A stretch of 64,000 bases of DNA, taken from NCBI GenBank assembly GCA_963662905.2, contig CAXXFD010000003.1, positions 558,001-622,000 on the forward strand, in the 5' to 3' direction. Origin of the DNA: G963662905 sp963662905 (GTDB taxonomy: Bacteria; Bacteroidota; Bacteroidia; Bacteroidales; WRLA01). The notes under the pieces were generated by a model. That model worked only from the letters and a program-made list of their open reading frames with translations, had not been told where the DNA came from and did no database searches. Below are positions 54,701 to 63,854 of the stretch, one piece after another (the first letter of the stretch is position 1; each line of letters begins with the position of its first letter). A program made the position numbers and the translations under genes.

Positions 54701-57700
54701 CAATCAGGATGCCTGTGAAGGAGAAACCAAATTACTGAGTGTAACCGCAACCGGCGACTCCCTGAACTATCAGTGGGTGCTCAATGGCGTAGATGTTCCG
54801 GGTGCAACCAATCCAACCTACCTCATGGATCCGATTACCTTCCCTGATGCCGGTGATTATTATTGCCGCATCTGGAACAATTGCGGATTTCAGGTAACCA
54901 ATACAGTTTATGTTTATGTCAATATTGTTCCCGACATCACGCTACAGCCCGCAGATCTTTCTACTTGCGACGGCGATGCAGTTACATTGTATTGCCAGGC
55001 TGACGGCGACTTCCTGACTTATCAATGGAAACGCGAAGGGATTGATATACCGGGCGCCAATGGAACAAGCTTTACGATTGACCCGATCACTCCGGCAACT
55101 ACAGGAAATTATACCTGCGAAGTGTCGAACTATTGCGGCTTTGATGTGAGCGATCAGGCAAAAATCACTATCAACGCAATTCCTGTGATTACGGACCAGC
55201 CCGACAGCCTTGAGCTTTGTGAAGGATACGATGCACAACTCACTGTGGTCAGTGATGGCGACAGCCTATTCTATCAATGGCGCAAAGAAGGCGTGGACAT
55301 ACCCGGAGCCAACAGTGCCACACTGCACTTCACTCCTGCCACCCTTGCCGACAAAGCCAATTACGAATGCTACGTATTTAATACCTGTGGTGATGAATTC
55401 TCTCAAAATGCATATCTGAATGTGAATGAAGCCCCACAAATCGTAACACAGCCACTTGATGAAACACTTTGTGAAAACGACAGTGTAAGCATGTGGATCT
55501 CTGTTACAGGAGATAATATTTCATACCAATGGAAACGGAATGGCGTAAATGTTGAAGGCGAAACCGACAGCATCATCACTTTTAATCCGGCCAGCTTAGG
55601 CGATACAGGCTATTATCATTGTGAAATCAGCAGCGCTTATTGCGGCATTCTGCTTTCAGATTCAGCACGCCTTGAGGTGATACCAACACTCATTATTACA
55701 GCCCAAACTTCCAATATCACTTGTTTTGGCGAAGGAAACGGCGCTATCGACATCAGTGTTACCAATGGCGACGAGCCATACGAATTCCTGTGGTCGAACG
55801 GAGCTACAAGCGAAGACATCAGGAATCTTGATCCGGGCACTTATTCCGTTTATATTGCGGATGCCAACATTTGCAGCATCAGCAAGGAATTTGAAATCGG
55901 GCAGCCCGACAGCCTGCGCTTTGGCCTGGACACAACATTCTGGAGCATGGCACACGGATTTGGAGCCGGTGATGCCGACATACTCCGGGATATGGTAACT
56001 GATAAAGACGGGTACATTTATGTAACAGGATCCTTCCGCAATACGGTTGACTTTGGTGGCACGACACTCAGTAGTTTTGGCAGCAACGACATCTTTGTTG
56101 CCAAATACGACAGCATTGGTCAGCTTATTTGGGCCGATCATGCCGGCGGTACTCTTGATGACGAATCGCGCGGAATTGGCATTGACACACTGGGCAATGT
56201 TTATGTAACCGGTTATGTGAAAGAACTGGCATTCTTTGGTGGCAATGAAGACGACACCGTTTGGACTGCCGGTGCTTACGATGCATTTATTGCCAGCTGG
56301 GCAGCAGACGGAACCTACCGCTGGGTCAATTCTGCGGGTGGTTTCTTCACCGACTATTCCAATGCGATTTATACCGATAAACTCGGAAACAGCTATATCA
56401 CCGGTTCATTCCAGGGACGTGCTGATTTCAACCACCTTACTTTTGTCAGTGCCGGTGGTGATGATATCTTCACAGCCAAATACAACGAAAGCGGCGACCT
56501 GCAGTGGGTAAAAACTGCCGGTGGCACTTCTCAGGACTTTGGCGAAGGCATTACCGTGGATATTTCTGAAAATGCAATTGTTACCGGACGTTTCCAGGGC
56601 ACAGCCCTTTTCGACGGCAAAACACTGACCAGTGCCGGTAGCAACGACATCTTCCTGCTCAAATACAACAACCTCAGCCAGCAACAATGGGTGCAGAGGT
56701 CGGGGGGCAGCCAGGACGACCGTGGTGAAGCTCTTGCCGTGGATTATTCAGGAAATATTTATCAGGCCGGTTCCTTTGGCGGATCAGCAAGCTTCAATGC
56801 ACGCACGATCAACTCCCGTGGTGGTACGGATATGTTCACCGCACGCTACGACCGTGGCGGTAACCTCAAATGGATCCGCACTGCCGGGGGTACTCAAAAT
56901 GATTATGGCCATGCCATTGCAGTGGACGTCCTCAATAATGTTTATACCGCAGGTTCTTTCCGGGGCACAGCATATTTCACTGCCGACACTCTCGAAAGCG
57001 TAGGTAGCAGCGATGTGTATGTCACCAAATACAACAGCAGCGGGCTCAATATCTGGACACATAGTGGCGGAAGCCCTCTGGCCGACTCTTCATGTGCAAT
57101 CGCACTTACTCCTGACGAAGATGTACTTACTGGCGGTTCATTCCGCACCAATGCGGATTTCGGAACACATCAGATCATCAGCAATGGAAATCAGGACTTC
57201 TTCTTTGCAAAAATCAAAGACACAACATACCAGCGCCAGCCTGTTATCCAGTTTGTGGATTGTGAAGGTGGCGACGAAGGATTTATCGACATCACCATGG
57301 CCGGAGGAACATTGCCATACAGCTATTATTGGTCAACCGGCGATACAATTCCGGATCTCTGGAACATAGAAGAAGGAACCTACTGGCTCTTTGTTGATGA
57401 TGCCAACGGATGCAGCTTCGATACAGCTATTGTAATCGAATACCAATATCCGCTTCCGGAACCGCCACTGGTTGCCTACAGCGACAGGGATTACTTCTGC
57501 AGCACCGATCCGGGTGACATCACCCTCACTGCCGAAGGCGGATCCGGCGATGTAATGCGCTGGTTAAAAGGAAACTGCAATGGAACAGACCTGGGAACAG
57601 GTGCAAGCATCACCCTTCCCTCACCCGAAGTAACAACAACCTATTATGTACGCTGGGAGAATGGATGCGACACTTCCGAATGTATTTCCGTTACTGTTAA

Positions 57701-60700
57701 CGTATTCAATACCAGCGCTCCACCTGATGAAATCATTGTTGACCACAACAATTATTGCACAGGCACTGTGGATTACATCAACCTTGAAGCGGTTGGCGGT
57801 TACGGTGAAATCTTAAAATGGTATATTGATGGCTGCGGCATCACCGAAATCGGCACCGGAACGCCATTTGCATACCCTGCCCCACTCGACACCACTATGC
57901 TTTATGCACGCTGGGAAAGCAGTTGCGGAAACTCTGTTTGCGATTCCATCAGCATTATTGTCAATCCATCGGCACAGCCCGTTGATACCGCTTATGTGGA
58001 CACTACAGGCTTCTGCTACGACTATACCGGAACGATTACGCTGACTTCTGTAGGCGGATCAGGGAACAACATTTACTGGCGCGAAGGCAGTCCGAACGGT
58101 ACGATTGTGGGCATCACTCCGGTAATCACAATTGATGCTCCGAATGCACCAACAACCTATTACGTTTACTGGGAAAACAATTGCGGCATCTCGGCCATCA
58201 ATTCTGTTAGCGTTGATGTTGATCCAATGCCGGTTGTTATGGACGAAGTACATGTTGATACAAATTACTATTGCATCGGATCGGTAGATTCCATCACACT
58301 GACTGCCATTGGCGGCATTGGTGATGAAGTAGTTTGGTCGGTTGGTTATTGTGGCAGCCCCACTACTGCCGGAATCGGCAATCCGCTGACCATTGCTGCA
58401 CCGACAAGCCAAACAACCTATCAGGCTTATTGGCAGAACGATTGTGGCCAGTCGATATGCAAAGGCATTACCGTCTATCCAAAGGCACTTCCGGTCGTAA
58501 GTTTCAATGGTTTGGCAGCAAACTACTGCATTGACGGACTTCCTGTAACGCTCACAGGAAATCACGCACCTGAAGGAACATTCAGTGGTGCCGGCATCAC
58601 CGATAACGGAAACGGTACAGCCACCTTTGATCCGCAACTTGCCGGACTGGGCGGCCCCTACGAAATCACATATACGTACACCAATGCCAACGGATGTTCT
58701 GCAAGTGAAATCCAGATCACTTCTGTTACTGAGCTCCCATTTGTTGACTTCACCGGCTTGGGAGATGAGTACTGTATCTATGAAACTCCGGTGACACTTA
58801 CCGGCAACTTTGCTCCAACTGGAACATTCACTGGCGCTGGCATCACAGATAATGGTAATGGTACAGCCACATTTGATCCTGCACTTGCAGGCGCCGGCGG
58901 CCCATACAACATCACTTATACTTATGCCGATCCTGCATCAGGATGTGCCGGAAGCAAAACAAAAACCACTATTGTTCATGGCACAACACAGGTATGGTTT
59001 ACTTTGATGGATCCTGCTTATTGTGTTGATGGTACACCAATTCCTTTAACAGGAAACATGGCTCCTGAAGGTTATTTCCAGGGACCCGGAATCATCAATA
59101 CCGGATTGGGCAAAGCTCAATTTGTTCCGGCACTTGCAGGAGTTGGCGGCCCGCACGAGATTACGTATATCTATAATAATCCTGTTACCGGCTGCCAATC
59201 GGATTCCAGCCGCTTTGTAACAGTCAACGACCTGCCTGTTGTCAGTTTCACAGGTCTGAACCCTCAGTATTGCCTGAACACTTTACCAAGCCTGCTGACC
59301 GGAAACCACCTTGGGTATGGTTCATTCAGTGGCGCCGGTATATCCGATTACGGCAATGGTTCTGCTCTGTTTGATCCTGCTGTTGCCGGTGTTGGCACAC
59401 ACGATATTACTTATACCTATACTGATCCAAACGGATGTACCAACGAAAGCACACTTTCCACCACGGTTTATGCTATTCCTGAGCTTAGCGTGAGCGGACT
59501 GGATACTGCATACTGTGTTGAAGCAGCATGGGACACTATTTATGGCAATATGACGCCGCAAGGATCATTCAGCGGCCCGGGCATCACAGACCTTGCCGAC
59601 GGACGTGCTATCTTCAAACCCGCTGTGGCAGGAATTGGTGGCCCTTATGTCATAAATTACACCTTTAGCGATGGCAATGGTTGTCAAAACACGGCCACCT
59701 ACCTTACCAAAGTTGTTGCAATGCCTGTTGTTGCTTTCCTCGGCCTGGAAGCTGAATACTGTGTAAACGAGATGCCGGACACTCTTACCGGCAATTACGA
59801 ACCTGCCGGAACATTCAGTGGCGCAGGTATTACCAACCTCGGAAACGGAAAGGCACTCTTTGATCCTGCTGTTGCGGGTGTCGGTGGCCCTTATGATATT
59901 GTTTATTCTTATGAAAGCGAATACGGCTGTGTAAGTGATACAATTATTCAGACGACTGTTAACCCGATTCCTTCGGTTAACTTTACAGGACTGGAAAACT
60001 ACTACTGCCTCAATGGCGGTCAGGATACCCTTACCGGAAACCATGCTCCTGAAGGAACATTCAGCGGCCCCGGTATTACAGACAATGGCGATGGAACAGC
60101 TTATTTTGATCCTGCCCTTGCCGGAGTTGGCGGCCCGTTCACCATTGTTTATACTTATTCCGATGCCAACGGATGCACCAACGACACGCTGATGTCAACC
60201 CTGGTACTCGATCCACCAGCGCTTAGCTTCACAGGACTTCCTGAAATAATTTGTGTGAATGCCGACAGCATATTACTGACCGGAAGCCAGTTCCCATTTG
60301 GAATATTCAGTGGCGACGGAATCAATGATATGGGCAACGGAACAGCATGGTTCAATCCTGCTGTGGCCGGCACCGGATTCCATGATATTACCTATTCTTA
60401 TCAGGATATTTTTAGTTGCAGCAACGACACTACCGAAAGCATAAACGTATGGCCCATGCCGGAAGCTCCAACAGATATGTTTGTAGATACCACTGATTTC
60501 TGTGCCGGAACTATAGCAGAAGTGACGCTCACTATTGATGGTGGATTTGGCGATGAAATTGCCTGGTTCTACGGAGCCTGTGGCGACAGCCTGCTGGGCA
60601 TCACTACAGACACACTGCTGAACATAGTTCCTCCCTCAGATACTGCATGGTTCTTTGCACGTTGGCAAAATGACTGCGGCGCATCAGCATGCGATTCCGT

Positions 60701-63700
60701 TCAGATCATTGTTACGCCTCAGCCCGTTGCTCCAATTGCAGCAATTGTTGATACCAATTTCTTCTGCGGCGGTACGGTTGACAGCATCCTATTGACTGCC
60801 GAAGGCGGCTCCGGAGTGAACCTGGCCTGGTACAGCGAAAGTTGTGGCGGCAGCCTTGTTGGCAACGGCACAAGCATTAAGATTCCTGCTCCGGATGTGA
60901 GCACAGAATATTTCGCCCGCTGGGCCAACACTTGCGATACAACCGAATGTGCCAGTGTGGAAGTAATTGTATTCCCCGAGGCCATTGTTCCCGACTCGCT
61001 CGAAAGCAGCGACAACGGATTCTGTGCCGGCAGCATTGATGAATTAACACTTACTGCCTATGGTGGCGTAGGTGATCAGCTCAGCTGGACCGAAGGCAGT
61101 TGCAATGGCAGCCCGATTGGATTTGGAACGGAACTGACCATTGTTGCGCCAACAGAACCTACCTGGTATTTCGCACACTACAGCAATACCTGCAATATCA
61201 GCCCTTGCGATTCCATTTTTGTGGATGTAGCACCTATACCGGTTGTTCCCGATACCGTTTACAGCGACCATATGGTTTATTGTGACGGTACTGTGGACAG
61301 CATCCAGCTTATTGCTGAAGGCGGATTCGGAGATTATGTGCTCTGGTTCGAGAACAGCTGTGGCGGCCCCGTTATGGGCATGGGCAATCCATTGAAAATT
61401 GAAGCTCCTACGGTAACAACCCGATACTTCGGACGTTATGAAAACGATTGTGGTGAAAGCAGTTGCATTTCATTAACCGTTCATGTTGACCAGCAGCCAC
61501 AGGCACCTGAGCTCGTAACTGTTGACACATCCAACTATTGCCCGGGCTATCCTTATGCTCTTAAGCTTGAAGCATTTGGAGGCTACGGCGATCAGCTCAA
61601 CTGGTATAAAGACAGTTGCACAGGCGAATACCTTGGAAGCTATAACCCGATTTATGTAGAATCTCCTGATACATCTACTGTATATCTTGCAGCATGGGAA
61701 AATGTTTGTGGTCAAACCGAATGCGTTCCTGTAGAAGTTATCGTGAATACACCTATTGTGCCGGACAGCATCATTGCCGATACCAATATGTTCTGCATCA
61801 GCGACACTGAGCCTATCCGCCTTGAAGCAATGGGCGGATTTGGTGACAGCCTGCGCTGGACTGTGGGAAGCCCCGACAATGAAATCATCGGAACCGGCAA
61901 TCCTTTCTTTGCACCCGTTCCGGATACAAGCACATATTTCTATGCGTATTACGAAACCGAATGCGGCATCAGCAGCAGCGACTCCATTTTTATTACGGTT
62001 GTCCAGATGCCTCTTGTGCCCGATACGCTGGTAACCGACACCAACCACTTCTGCCCTGCTGCTATCGATAGCCTGATGCTTGCAGCCATCGGCGGTTATG
62101 GTGATACCATTTCCGGACAGGAAGCAACAGTGCGCTGGTTCGAAGGAAGCTGCAATGGCGAAGAAGTCGGTACAGGCGATACGCTCTGGCTGCAGGATGT
62201 TCCTGTGGAGACCACATGGTTCTTCGCGCGCTGGGAAAATGTTTGCGGCGTTTCCGATTGCGATTCTATTGAGATTGTTGTGAACAATACCATACCGGTA
62301 GATTCACTTGCCCTCGACACCAACAACATCTGCCCCGGAATTCCTCAGGAAATAACCCTGATGGCATTTGGCGGCTATGGCGATACACTGAAATGGTATA
62401 AGGATTCGATTACAGGCCCGTTTGTCGGCAATGGCACCGAGCTTACAATCCTGAACCCGGATACCACAACCACTTATTTTGCACAATGGCAGAACCCTTG
62501 CAATGCCAGCGATTACGACAGCATCAAATTGATTGTGAATATTCCGACCCTGCCCGATGAGCTCATCCTTTCGATGAACAACTACTGCAGCGATACGGAA
62601 GATTCCATCACGCTCAATTATACGGGCGGCAACGGTGACACACTCCGTTGGTACATGCGCAATTCGGTTGGCGGCCTTAGCAAAATCGGCGACGGCCAGA
62701 ATGTTAAAATTGACGCTCCTGCAGAAAGCAAATGGCTGTATGCACGTTTTGATAATGTGTGCGGCATGAGCGCCTACGACAGTATCTTCATCAATGTAAT
62801 CCCTGCGGCTACGGTTTATGCCGGTATCAGCGACAGCATCTGTGAAGGCAGTTATTACGATCTGGTGGACGCTATGGCAGAACACTATGATTCAGTACGC
62901 TGGACAGCAGGCTCAGGCAGCTTTGTAAGTGGCAATACGGTGAACACACGCTGGCTGCCCGCCCCGGACGATATTACGGAAGCTGATACCGTTTGGATCA
63001 AGCTCACCGCATATGGCGCAAGCCCTTGCGGAGCTTATTCCGACAGCCTCAGCATTATCGTAAACCCACTGCCCGAACTATTCTATACACCCGAAGACCT
63101 GAATGTTTGTCAGCAGCACCCCATTACACTGGAAGCCTTTGGCGCTCAGGATTACCTCTGGTCACCTGCCGAAGGGCTGGACACTACTGCCGGCTCGAGA
63201 GTGGTTGCCCGTTTGGATGAGTCCATTACCTATCAAATTAAAGGAACAACAGCCAAGGGATGTGCCGACAGCATCAACGTCAGCATTCCGGTGCACCCGA
63301 TACCCTATGTAAATCTGGGTCCGGATATCACCAAATTCGGTTGCGATCCTATTGAACTTGATGCAGGTTACAGTGCCGGTAATTACTACTACCAGTGGAA
63401 CAATGGCGACCCAAGGCGTTATATTGAAGTTGAAAGCAGTGGCACTTATTCGGTACGCGCCTGGAATGAAGGCTGCTCCACTGCCGATACCATTAAAGTA
63501 ACGCTTTGCCAGGGCAATGTGGAAATCCCGAATGCTTTCAGTCCGAATAACGATGGATTGAACGACCGTTTCCGCATCAAAGTCAGTGATCCCGATGCCG
63601 TATTCTCCATCTACATCTATAACCGCGCCGGTGCACTGGTTTATAAATCAGATGACGCACTGGAAGGCTGGGACGGCAGAAATCTGGATGGCAAAGAATG

Positions 63701-63800
63701 CCCCTTCGGAAATTATGTGTACTTCTTAAGCCTTCAGGGTGATGGTGAAGTAAGCGGAATACAGCAGCAATACAATGGTGTTGTAACACTGATCAGATAA
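48771..63800 (+). CDS. Giant (about 5,009-residue) modular surface adhesin with type B type IX sorting domain
   Basis: Start ATG 48771 gives a signal peptide (FSKLIFSLILLAGFNAQAQ). Modules in order: one PKD-like; 26 Ig-like of about 84 residues with DSLNYQW and NTCG signatures; one SprB-type (ITCFGEGNGAIDISV); seven beta-propeller repeats (GNVYVTG); one SprB-type; four C modules (FC...L.A.GG.GD...W); eight D modules (GTFSGAGITDNGNGTATFDP); nine more C modules; three PKD-like; then a CHU_C domain beginning VEIPNAFSPNNDGLNDRF and ending GVVTLIR. CHU_C marks type IX secretion and surface anchoring. It is probably an adhesin or gliding-type filament. There is no frameshift over 15 kb, so it appears functional. 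A terminator follows. Confidence 0.93.
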   Translation: MKKHLTLFSKLIFSLILLAGFNAQAQTITTNPDSVCVNSVEAYRVDSVNGSTYAWQVMEGTGAILGGQTTAHISIQWDGTAGIDSVEVVETNEHGCDGDPNYLKVIKIAEPTINLNFTDSTVCRGSEITFVSNYTGITPFVFEWFKDDVLIPGQTGDTLTIASADELVDIGDYKVVISTPCSNDTSDVASLFVTTPPEIYQQPDSLSACLGDSVALEVLATGTRPFVYQWQRNGVDVVNGGGISGATDSLLILNPITYADTGLYRCYMINSCDSVMSEVAYVHINVAPDFAVQTDSVSTCLGSTDSIWFSPIGDSLTFQWYKNNVAIVGATDTILRFDPVAYADTANYYCVSTNVCGLDTSDHAYLNINIVPTITNQPDSLSICMGNDAQFVVEAAGDSLNYQWYKDGNPLPGETNDTLNFTNIDLTYEGNYTVVITNTCASIESDTAQLNINIAPEITANATGVSLCPGSDYEFFVLTTGDSLNYQWKKNGVDIPGETNDTIYFTNLQYTDTANYTCYVWNNCGDTLSGGMYMYLYLDPVIINQPADISACEGTNITINFETSGDITSYELYRNGGLFTTTTNTSVSFAVSAIDEGEWYYKAISPCTFIESDSLHINVNSAPVITAQSDSISTCIGESEYFWVEATGDTLTYQWYKNAVAITGETNDTLYFNNIISTDEADYHCIVTNMCNTATTFNMYLNLNIVPVITDQPDSVSSCVGQNVAFNVVATGDSLNYTWYKNGVEIVGETTASLALNNIDLVDEGNYTVRVYNTCGFENSANAHLNINRVPVITAQSDSVSTCLGANHYFWLVADGDSLNYQWRKNGVDMPGKNNDTLFFTNIALADEANYTCYISNTCSNATTQNMHLNINVVPQITNQPDSISSCVGQNVAFTVVATGDSLNYTWYKNGVEIVGETTATLALNSIDLPDEANYTVKVYNTCGFENSANANLNINRVPVFLAQSDSVSTCLGANHYFFVVMDGDSLNYQWRKNGIDMPGETNDTLFFNNIQLADEANYQCIITNTCGTELSQNMHLNYNIAPVITDQPDSISSCVGANEAFTVVVSGDSLNYQWYKNSVAITGETAATLSLNNINLTDEGDYEVVVTNTCGTETSVNANLNINRVPIIMFQSDSVSTCLGANHYFYVVVDGDSLNYQWRKNGIDMPGENNDTLFFNNIQLADEANYQCIITNTCGTDLSQNMHLNYNIAPVITDQPDSISTCVGVNVALTVIATGDSLNYQWYKNGAIISGETTPILSLNTIDLTDEGDYEVVVSNTCGTETSVNANLNINRVPVIMFQSDSISTCLGEDEFFFVVVDGDSLNYQWRKNSVDIPGATNDTLFFTNIQLTDEANYKCVITNTCGNATSQNMHLNYNIAPQIIDQPDSISTCAGLNHQFNVIATGDSLNYQWYKNGVAISGETSPSLSFVNISIADEANYTVEVFNTCGTLTSNNAHLNINRVPVIIEQSDSISSCLGEDEFFYVVMDGDSLNYQWRKNGVPMAGKNNDTLYFNNITLTDEANYECRISNTCGNVTTLNMHLNYNLVPHITSQPIEVSSCIGNATNFAVTATGDSLNYQWYLKGNPITGATLPNLVINPIKYSDTGHYQCRVYNTCGEEYSTSVLLNVNIVPQITDQPDSVSTCLGQTVQFEVAASGDSLNYQWYFKGLPIAGAQNPTHIINSVIYSDTGSYTVRVFNTCGEVWSQNANLNVNIVPTITDQPLSLLTCIGDFTSFNVTAAGDSLFYQWQKDGVDIPGAIASTLPIGPIGDPDIGIYRVLITNTCGMILSDTAHLYANLSPDVIDHPDPVSSCLGQNISFVTGITAGGSALPNFQWQFNGVDIPGETSNILNLNNIQYADTGDYRCYLWNNCDAIYTNAATLNINIAPQILAQPQPVSACIGDEVNIWVEMYGDSLNYQWYRNGIPIPSETDSIIHYASVNTSDTATYYCEIWNTCGSVTTNPALLNINMPPVIHVQPINQDACEGETKLLSVTATGDSLNYQWVLNGVDVPGATNPTYLMDPITFPDAGDYYCRIWNNCGFQVTNTVYVYVNIVPDITLQPADLSTCDGDAVTLYCQADGDFLTYQWKREGIDIPGANGTSFTIDPITPATTGNYTCEVSNYCGFDVSDQAKITINAIPVITDQPDSLELCEGYDAQLTVVSDGDSLFYQWRKEGVDIPGANSATLHFTPATLADKANYECYVFNTCGDEFSQNAYLNVNEAPQIVTQPLDETLCENDSVSMWISVTGDNISYQWKRNGVNVEGETDSIITFNPASLGDTGYYHCEISSAYCGILLSDSARLEVIPTLIITAQTSNITCFGEGNGAIDISVTNGDEPYEFLWSNGATSEDIRNLDPGTYSVYIADANICSISKEFEIGQPDSLRFGLDTTFWSMAHGFGAGDADILRDMVTDKDGYIYVTGSFRNTVDFGGTTLSSFGSNDIFVAKYDSIGQLIWADHAGGTLDDESRGIGIDTLGNVYVTGYVKELAFFGGNEDDTVWTAGAYDAFIASWAADGTYRWVNSAGGFFTDYSNAIYTDKLGNSYITGSFQGRADFNHLTFVSAGGDDIFTAKYNESGDLQWVKTAGGTSQDFGEGITVDISENAIVTGRFQGTALFDGKTLTSAGSNDIFLLKYNNLSQQQWVQRSGGSQDDRGEALAVDYSGNIYQAGSFGGSASFNARTINSRGGTDMFTARYDRGGNLKWIRTAGGTQNDYGHAIAVDVLNNVYTAGSFRGTAYFTADTLESVGSSDVYVTKYNSSGLNIWTHSGGSPLADSSCAIALTPDEDVLTGGSFRTNADFGTHQIISNGNQDFFFAKIKDTTYQRQPVIQFVDCEGGDEGFIDITMAGGTLPYSYYWSTGDTIPDLWNIEEGTYWLFVDDANGCSFDTAIVIEYQYPLPEPPLVAYSDRDYFCSTDPGDITLTAEGGSGDVMRWLKGNCNGTDLGTGASITLPSPEVTTTYYVRWENGCDTSECISVTVNVFNTSAPPDEIIVDHNNYCTGTVDYINLEAVGGYGEILKWYIDGCGITEIGTGTPFAYPAPLDTTMLYARWESSCGNSVCDSISIIVNPSAQPVDTAYVDTTGFCYDYTGTITLTSVGGSGNNIYWREGSPNGTIVGITPVITIDAPNAPTTYYVYWENNCGISAINSVSVDVDPMPVVMDEVHVDTNYYCIGSVDSITLTAIGGIGDEVVWSVGYCGSPTTAGIGNPLTIAAPTSQTTYQAYWQNDCGQSICKGITVYPKALPVVSFNGLAANYCIDGLPVTLTGNHAPEGTFSGAGITDNGNGTATFDPQLAGLGGPYEITYTYTNANGCSASEIQITSVTELPFVDFTGLGDEYCIYETPVTLTGNFAPTGTFTGAGITDNGNGTATFDPALAGAGGPYNITYTYADPASGCAGSKTKTTIVHGTTQVWFTLMDPAYCVDGTPIPLTGNMAPEGYFQGPGIINTGLGKAQFVPALAGVGGPHEITYIYNNPVTGCQSDSSRFVTVNDLPVVSFTGLNPQYCLNTLPSLLTGNHLGYGSFSGAGISDYGNGSALFDPAVAGVGTHDITYTYTDPNGCTNESTLSTTVYAIPELSVSGLDTAYCVEAAWDTIYGNMTPQGSFSGPGITDLADGRAIFKPAVAGIGGPYVINYTFSDGNGCQNTATYLTKVVAMPVVAFLGLEAEYCVNEMPDTLTGNYEPAGTFSGAGITNLGNGKALFDPAVAGVGGPYDIVYSYESEYGCVSDTIIQTTVNPIPSVNFTGLENYYCLNGGQDTLTGNHAPEGTFSGPGITDNGDGTAYFDPALAGVGGPFTIVYTYSDANGCTNDTLMSTLVLDPPALSFTGLPEIICVNADSILLTGSQFPFGIFSGDGINDMGNGTAWFNPAVAGTGFHDITYSYQDIFSCSNDTTESINVWPMPEAPTDMFVDTTDFCAGTIAEVTLTIDGGFGDEIAWFYGACGDSLLGITTDTLLNIVPPSDTAWFFARWQNDCGASACDSVQIIVTPQPVAPIAAIVDTNFFCGGTVDSILLTAEGGSGVNLAWYSESCGGSLVGNGTSIKIPAPDVSTEYFARWANTCDTTECASVEVIVFPEAIVPDSLESSDNGFCAGSIDELTLTAYGGVGDQLSWTEGSCNGSPIGFGTELTIVAPTEPTWYFAHYSNTCNISPCDSIFVDVAPIPVVPDTVYSDHMVYCDGTVDSIQLIAEGGFGDYVLWFENSCGGPVMGMGNPLKIEAPTVTTRYFGRYENDCGESSCISLTVHVDQQPQAPELVTVDTSNYCPGYPYALKLEAFGGYGDQLNWYKDSCTGEYLGSYNPIYVESPDTSTVYLAAWENVCGQTECVPVEVIVNTPIVPDSIIADTNMFCISDTEPIRLEAMGGFGDSLRWTVGSPDNEIIGTGNPFFAPVPDTSTYFYAYYETECGISSSDSIFITVVQMPLVPDTLVTDTNHFCPAAIDSLMLAAIGGYGDTISGQEATVRWFEGSCNGEEVGTGDTLWLQDVPVETTWFFARWENVCGVSDCDSIEIVVNNTIPVDSLALDTNNICPGIPQEITLMAFGGYGDTLKWYKDSITGPFVGNGTELTILNPDTTTTYFAQWQNPCNASDYDSIKLIVNIPTLPDELILSMNNYCSDTEDSITLNYTGGNGDTLRWYMRNSVGGLSKIGDGQNVKIDAPAESKWLYARFDNVCGMSAYDSIFINVIPAATVYAGISDSICEGSYYDLVDAMAEHYDSVRWTAGSGSFVSGNTVNTRWLPAPDDITEADTVWIKLTAYGASPCGAYSDSLSIIVNPLPELFYTPEDLNVCQQHPITLEAFGAQDYLWSPAEGLDTTAGSRVVARLDESITYQIKGTTAKGCADSINVSIPVHPIPYVNLGPDITKFGCDPIELDAGYSAGNYYYQWNNGDPRRYIEVESSGTYSVRAWNEGCSTADTIKVTLCQGNVEIPNAFSPNNDGLNDRFRIKVSDPDAVFSIYIYNRAGALVYKSDDALEGWDGRNLDGKECPFGNYVYFLSLQGDGEVSGIQQQYNGVVTLIR
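48849..55680 (+). repeat. Array of 26 Ig-like modules plus one PKD-like module
   Basis: Each Ig-like module spans about 252 bp (84 residues), with a Cys in S(T/S)CxG, a Trp in YQW(Y/R)KNG, and a Cys in NTCG or NxCG. The two Cys could form the intradomain disulfide. Later modules (19-27) are more diverged than the middle ones. Confidence 0.9.
50881..53403 (+). repeat. Higher-order two-module repeat inside the Ig array
   Basis: Modules 9-18 alternate strictly between an A type (QPDSISSCVG, DSLNYQWYKNG, NLNIN end) and a B type (QSDSVSTCLGANHYF, VDGDSLNYQWRKNG, NMHLNYN end). The unit is about 504 bp, repeated five times over 2.52 kb, and adjacent units are more alike than the A and B halves. Confidence 0.85.
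55925..57230 (+). repeat. Seven beta-propeller (SBBP-like) repeats
   Basis: Seven units carry variants of GNVYVTGSFxGxAxF, followed by G(S/G)(N/D)D(I/M)F(V/T)AKY and W. Seven is the usual blade number for such propellers. The block is flanked on both sides by SprB-type modules (about 55683-55905 and 57238-57450). Confidence 0.85.
57475..58485 (+). repeat. C-type modules, first block of four
   Basis: Units of about 75-80 residues beginning (D/V)xxx(Y/F)C, with ITLTAxGG(S/Y)G, a Trp, PxxTTxYYVRWExxC and an SV end. The same module type resumes at 60470, so the D block has been inserted into, or bracketed by, this array. Confidence 0.8.
58495..60460 (+). repeat. D-type modules, block of eight
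   Basis: Eight units of about 82 residues, each with YC near the start, LTGN, GTFSGAGITDNGNGTATFDP, (A/V)AG(V/A)GGPY and ITYTYxDxNGC. These resemble repeats common in large Bacteroidota surface proteins. Confidence 0.85.
60470..62810 (+). repeat. C-type modules, second block of nine
   Basis: Nine further units of the type seen at 57475-58485 (VDTNFFCGGTVDSILLTAEG and similar). One unit near 62040-62290 carries a short insertion after GGYGDT. The block ends before three PKD-like modules and the CHU_C domain. Confidence 0.8.
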
Positions 63801-63823
63801 TCCTTTGTGATTCAAATAAATTC

Positions 63824-63854
63824 AAAAACGCTCCGGTTGGGGCGTTTTTTTTTG
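63824..63854 (+). terminator. Rho-independent terminator after the giant adhesin gene
   Basis: Stem AAAAACGCTCC pairs with GGGGCGTTTTT (one G-U pair) around the loop GGTT, followed by a run of nine T. It lies 24 bp past the stop. Nothing coding is visible from here to the window end. Confidence 0.8.

Noticed and set aside
48849..62810. CRISPR array
   Set aside because: The periodic repeats are coding modules of 225-252 bp in one open frame, with no 23-47 bp repeat and spacer pattern.
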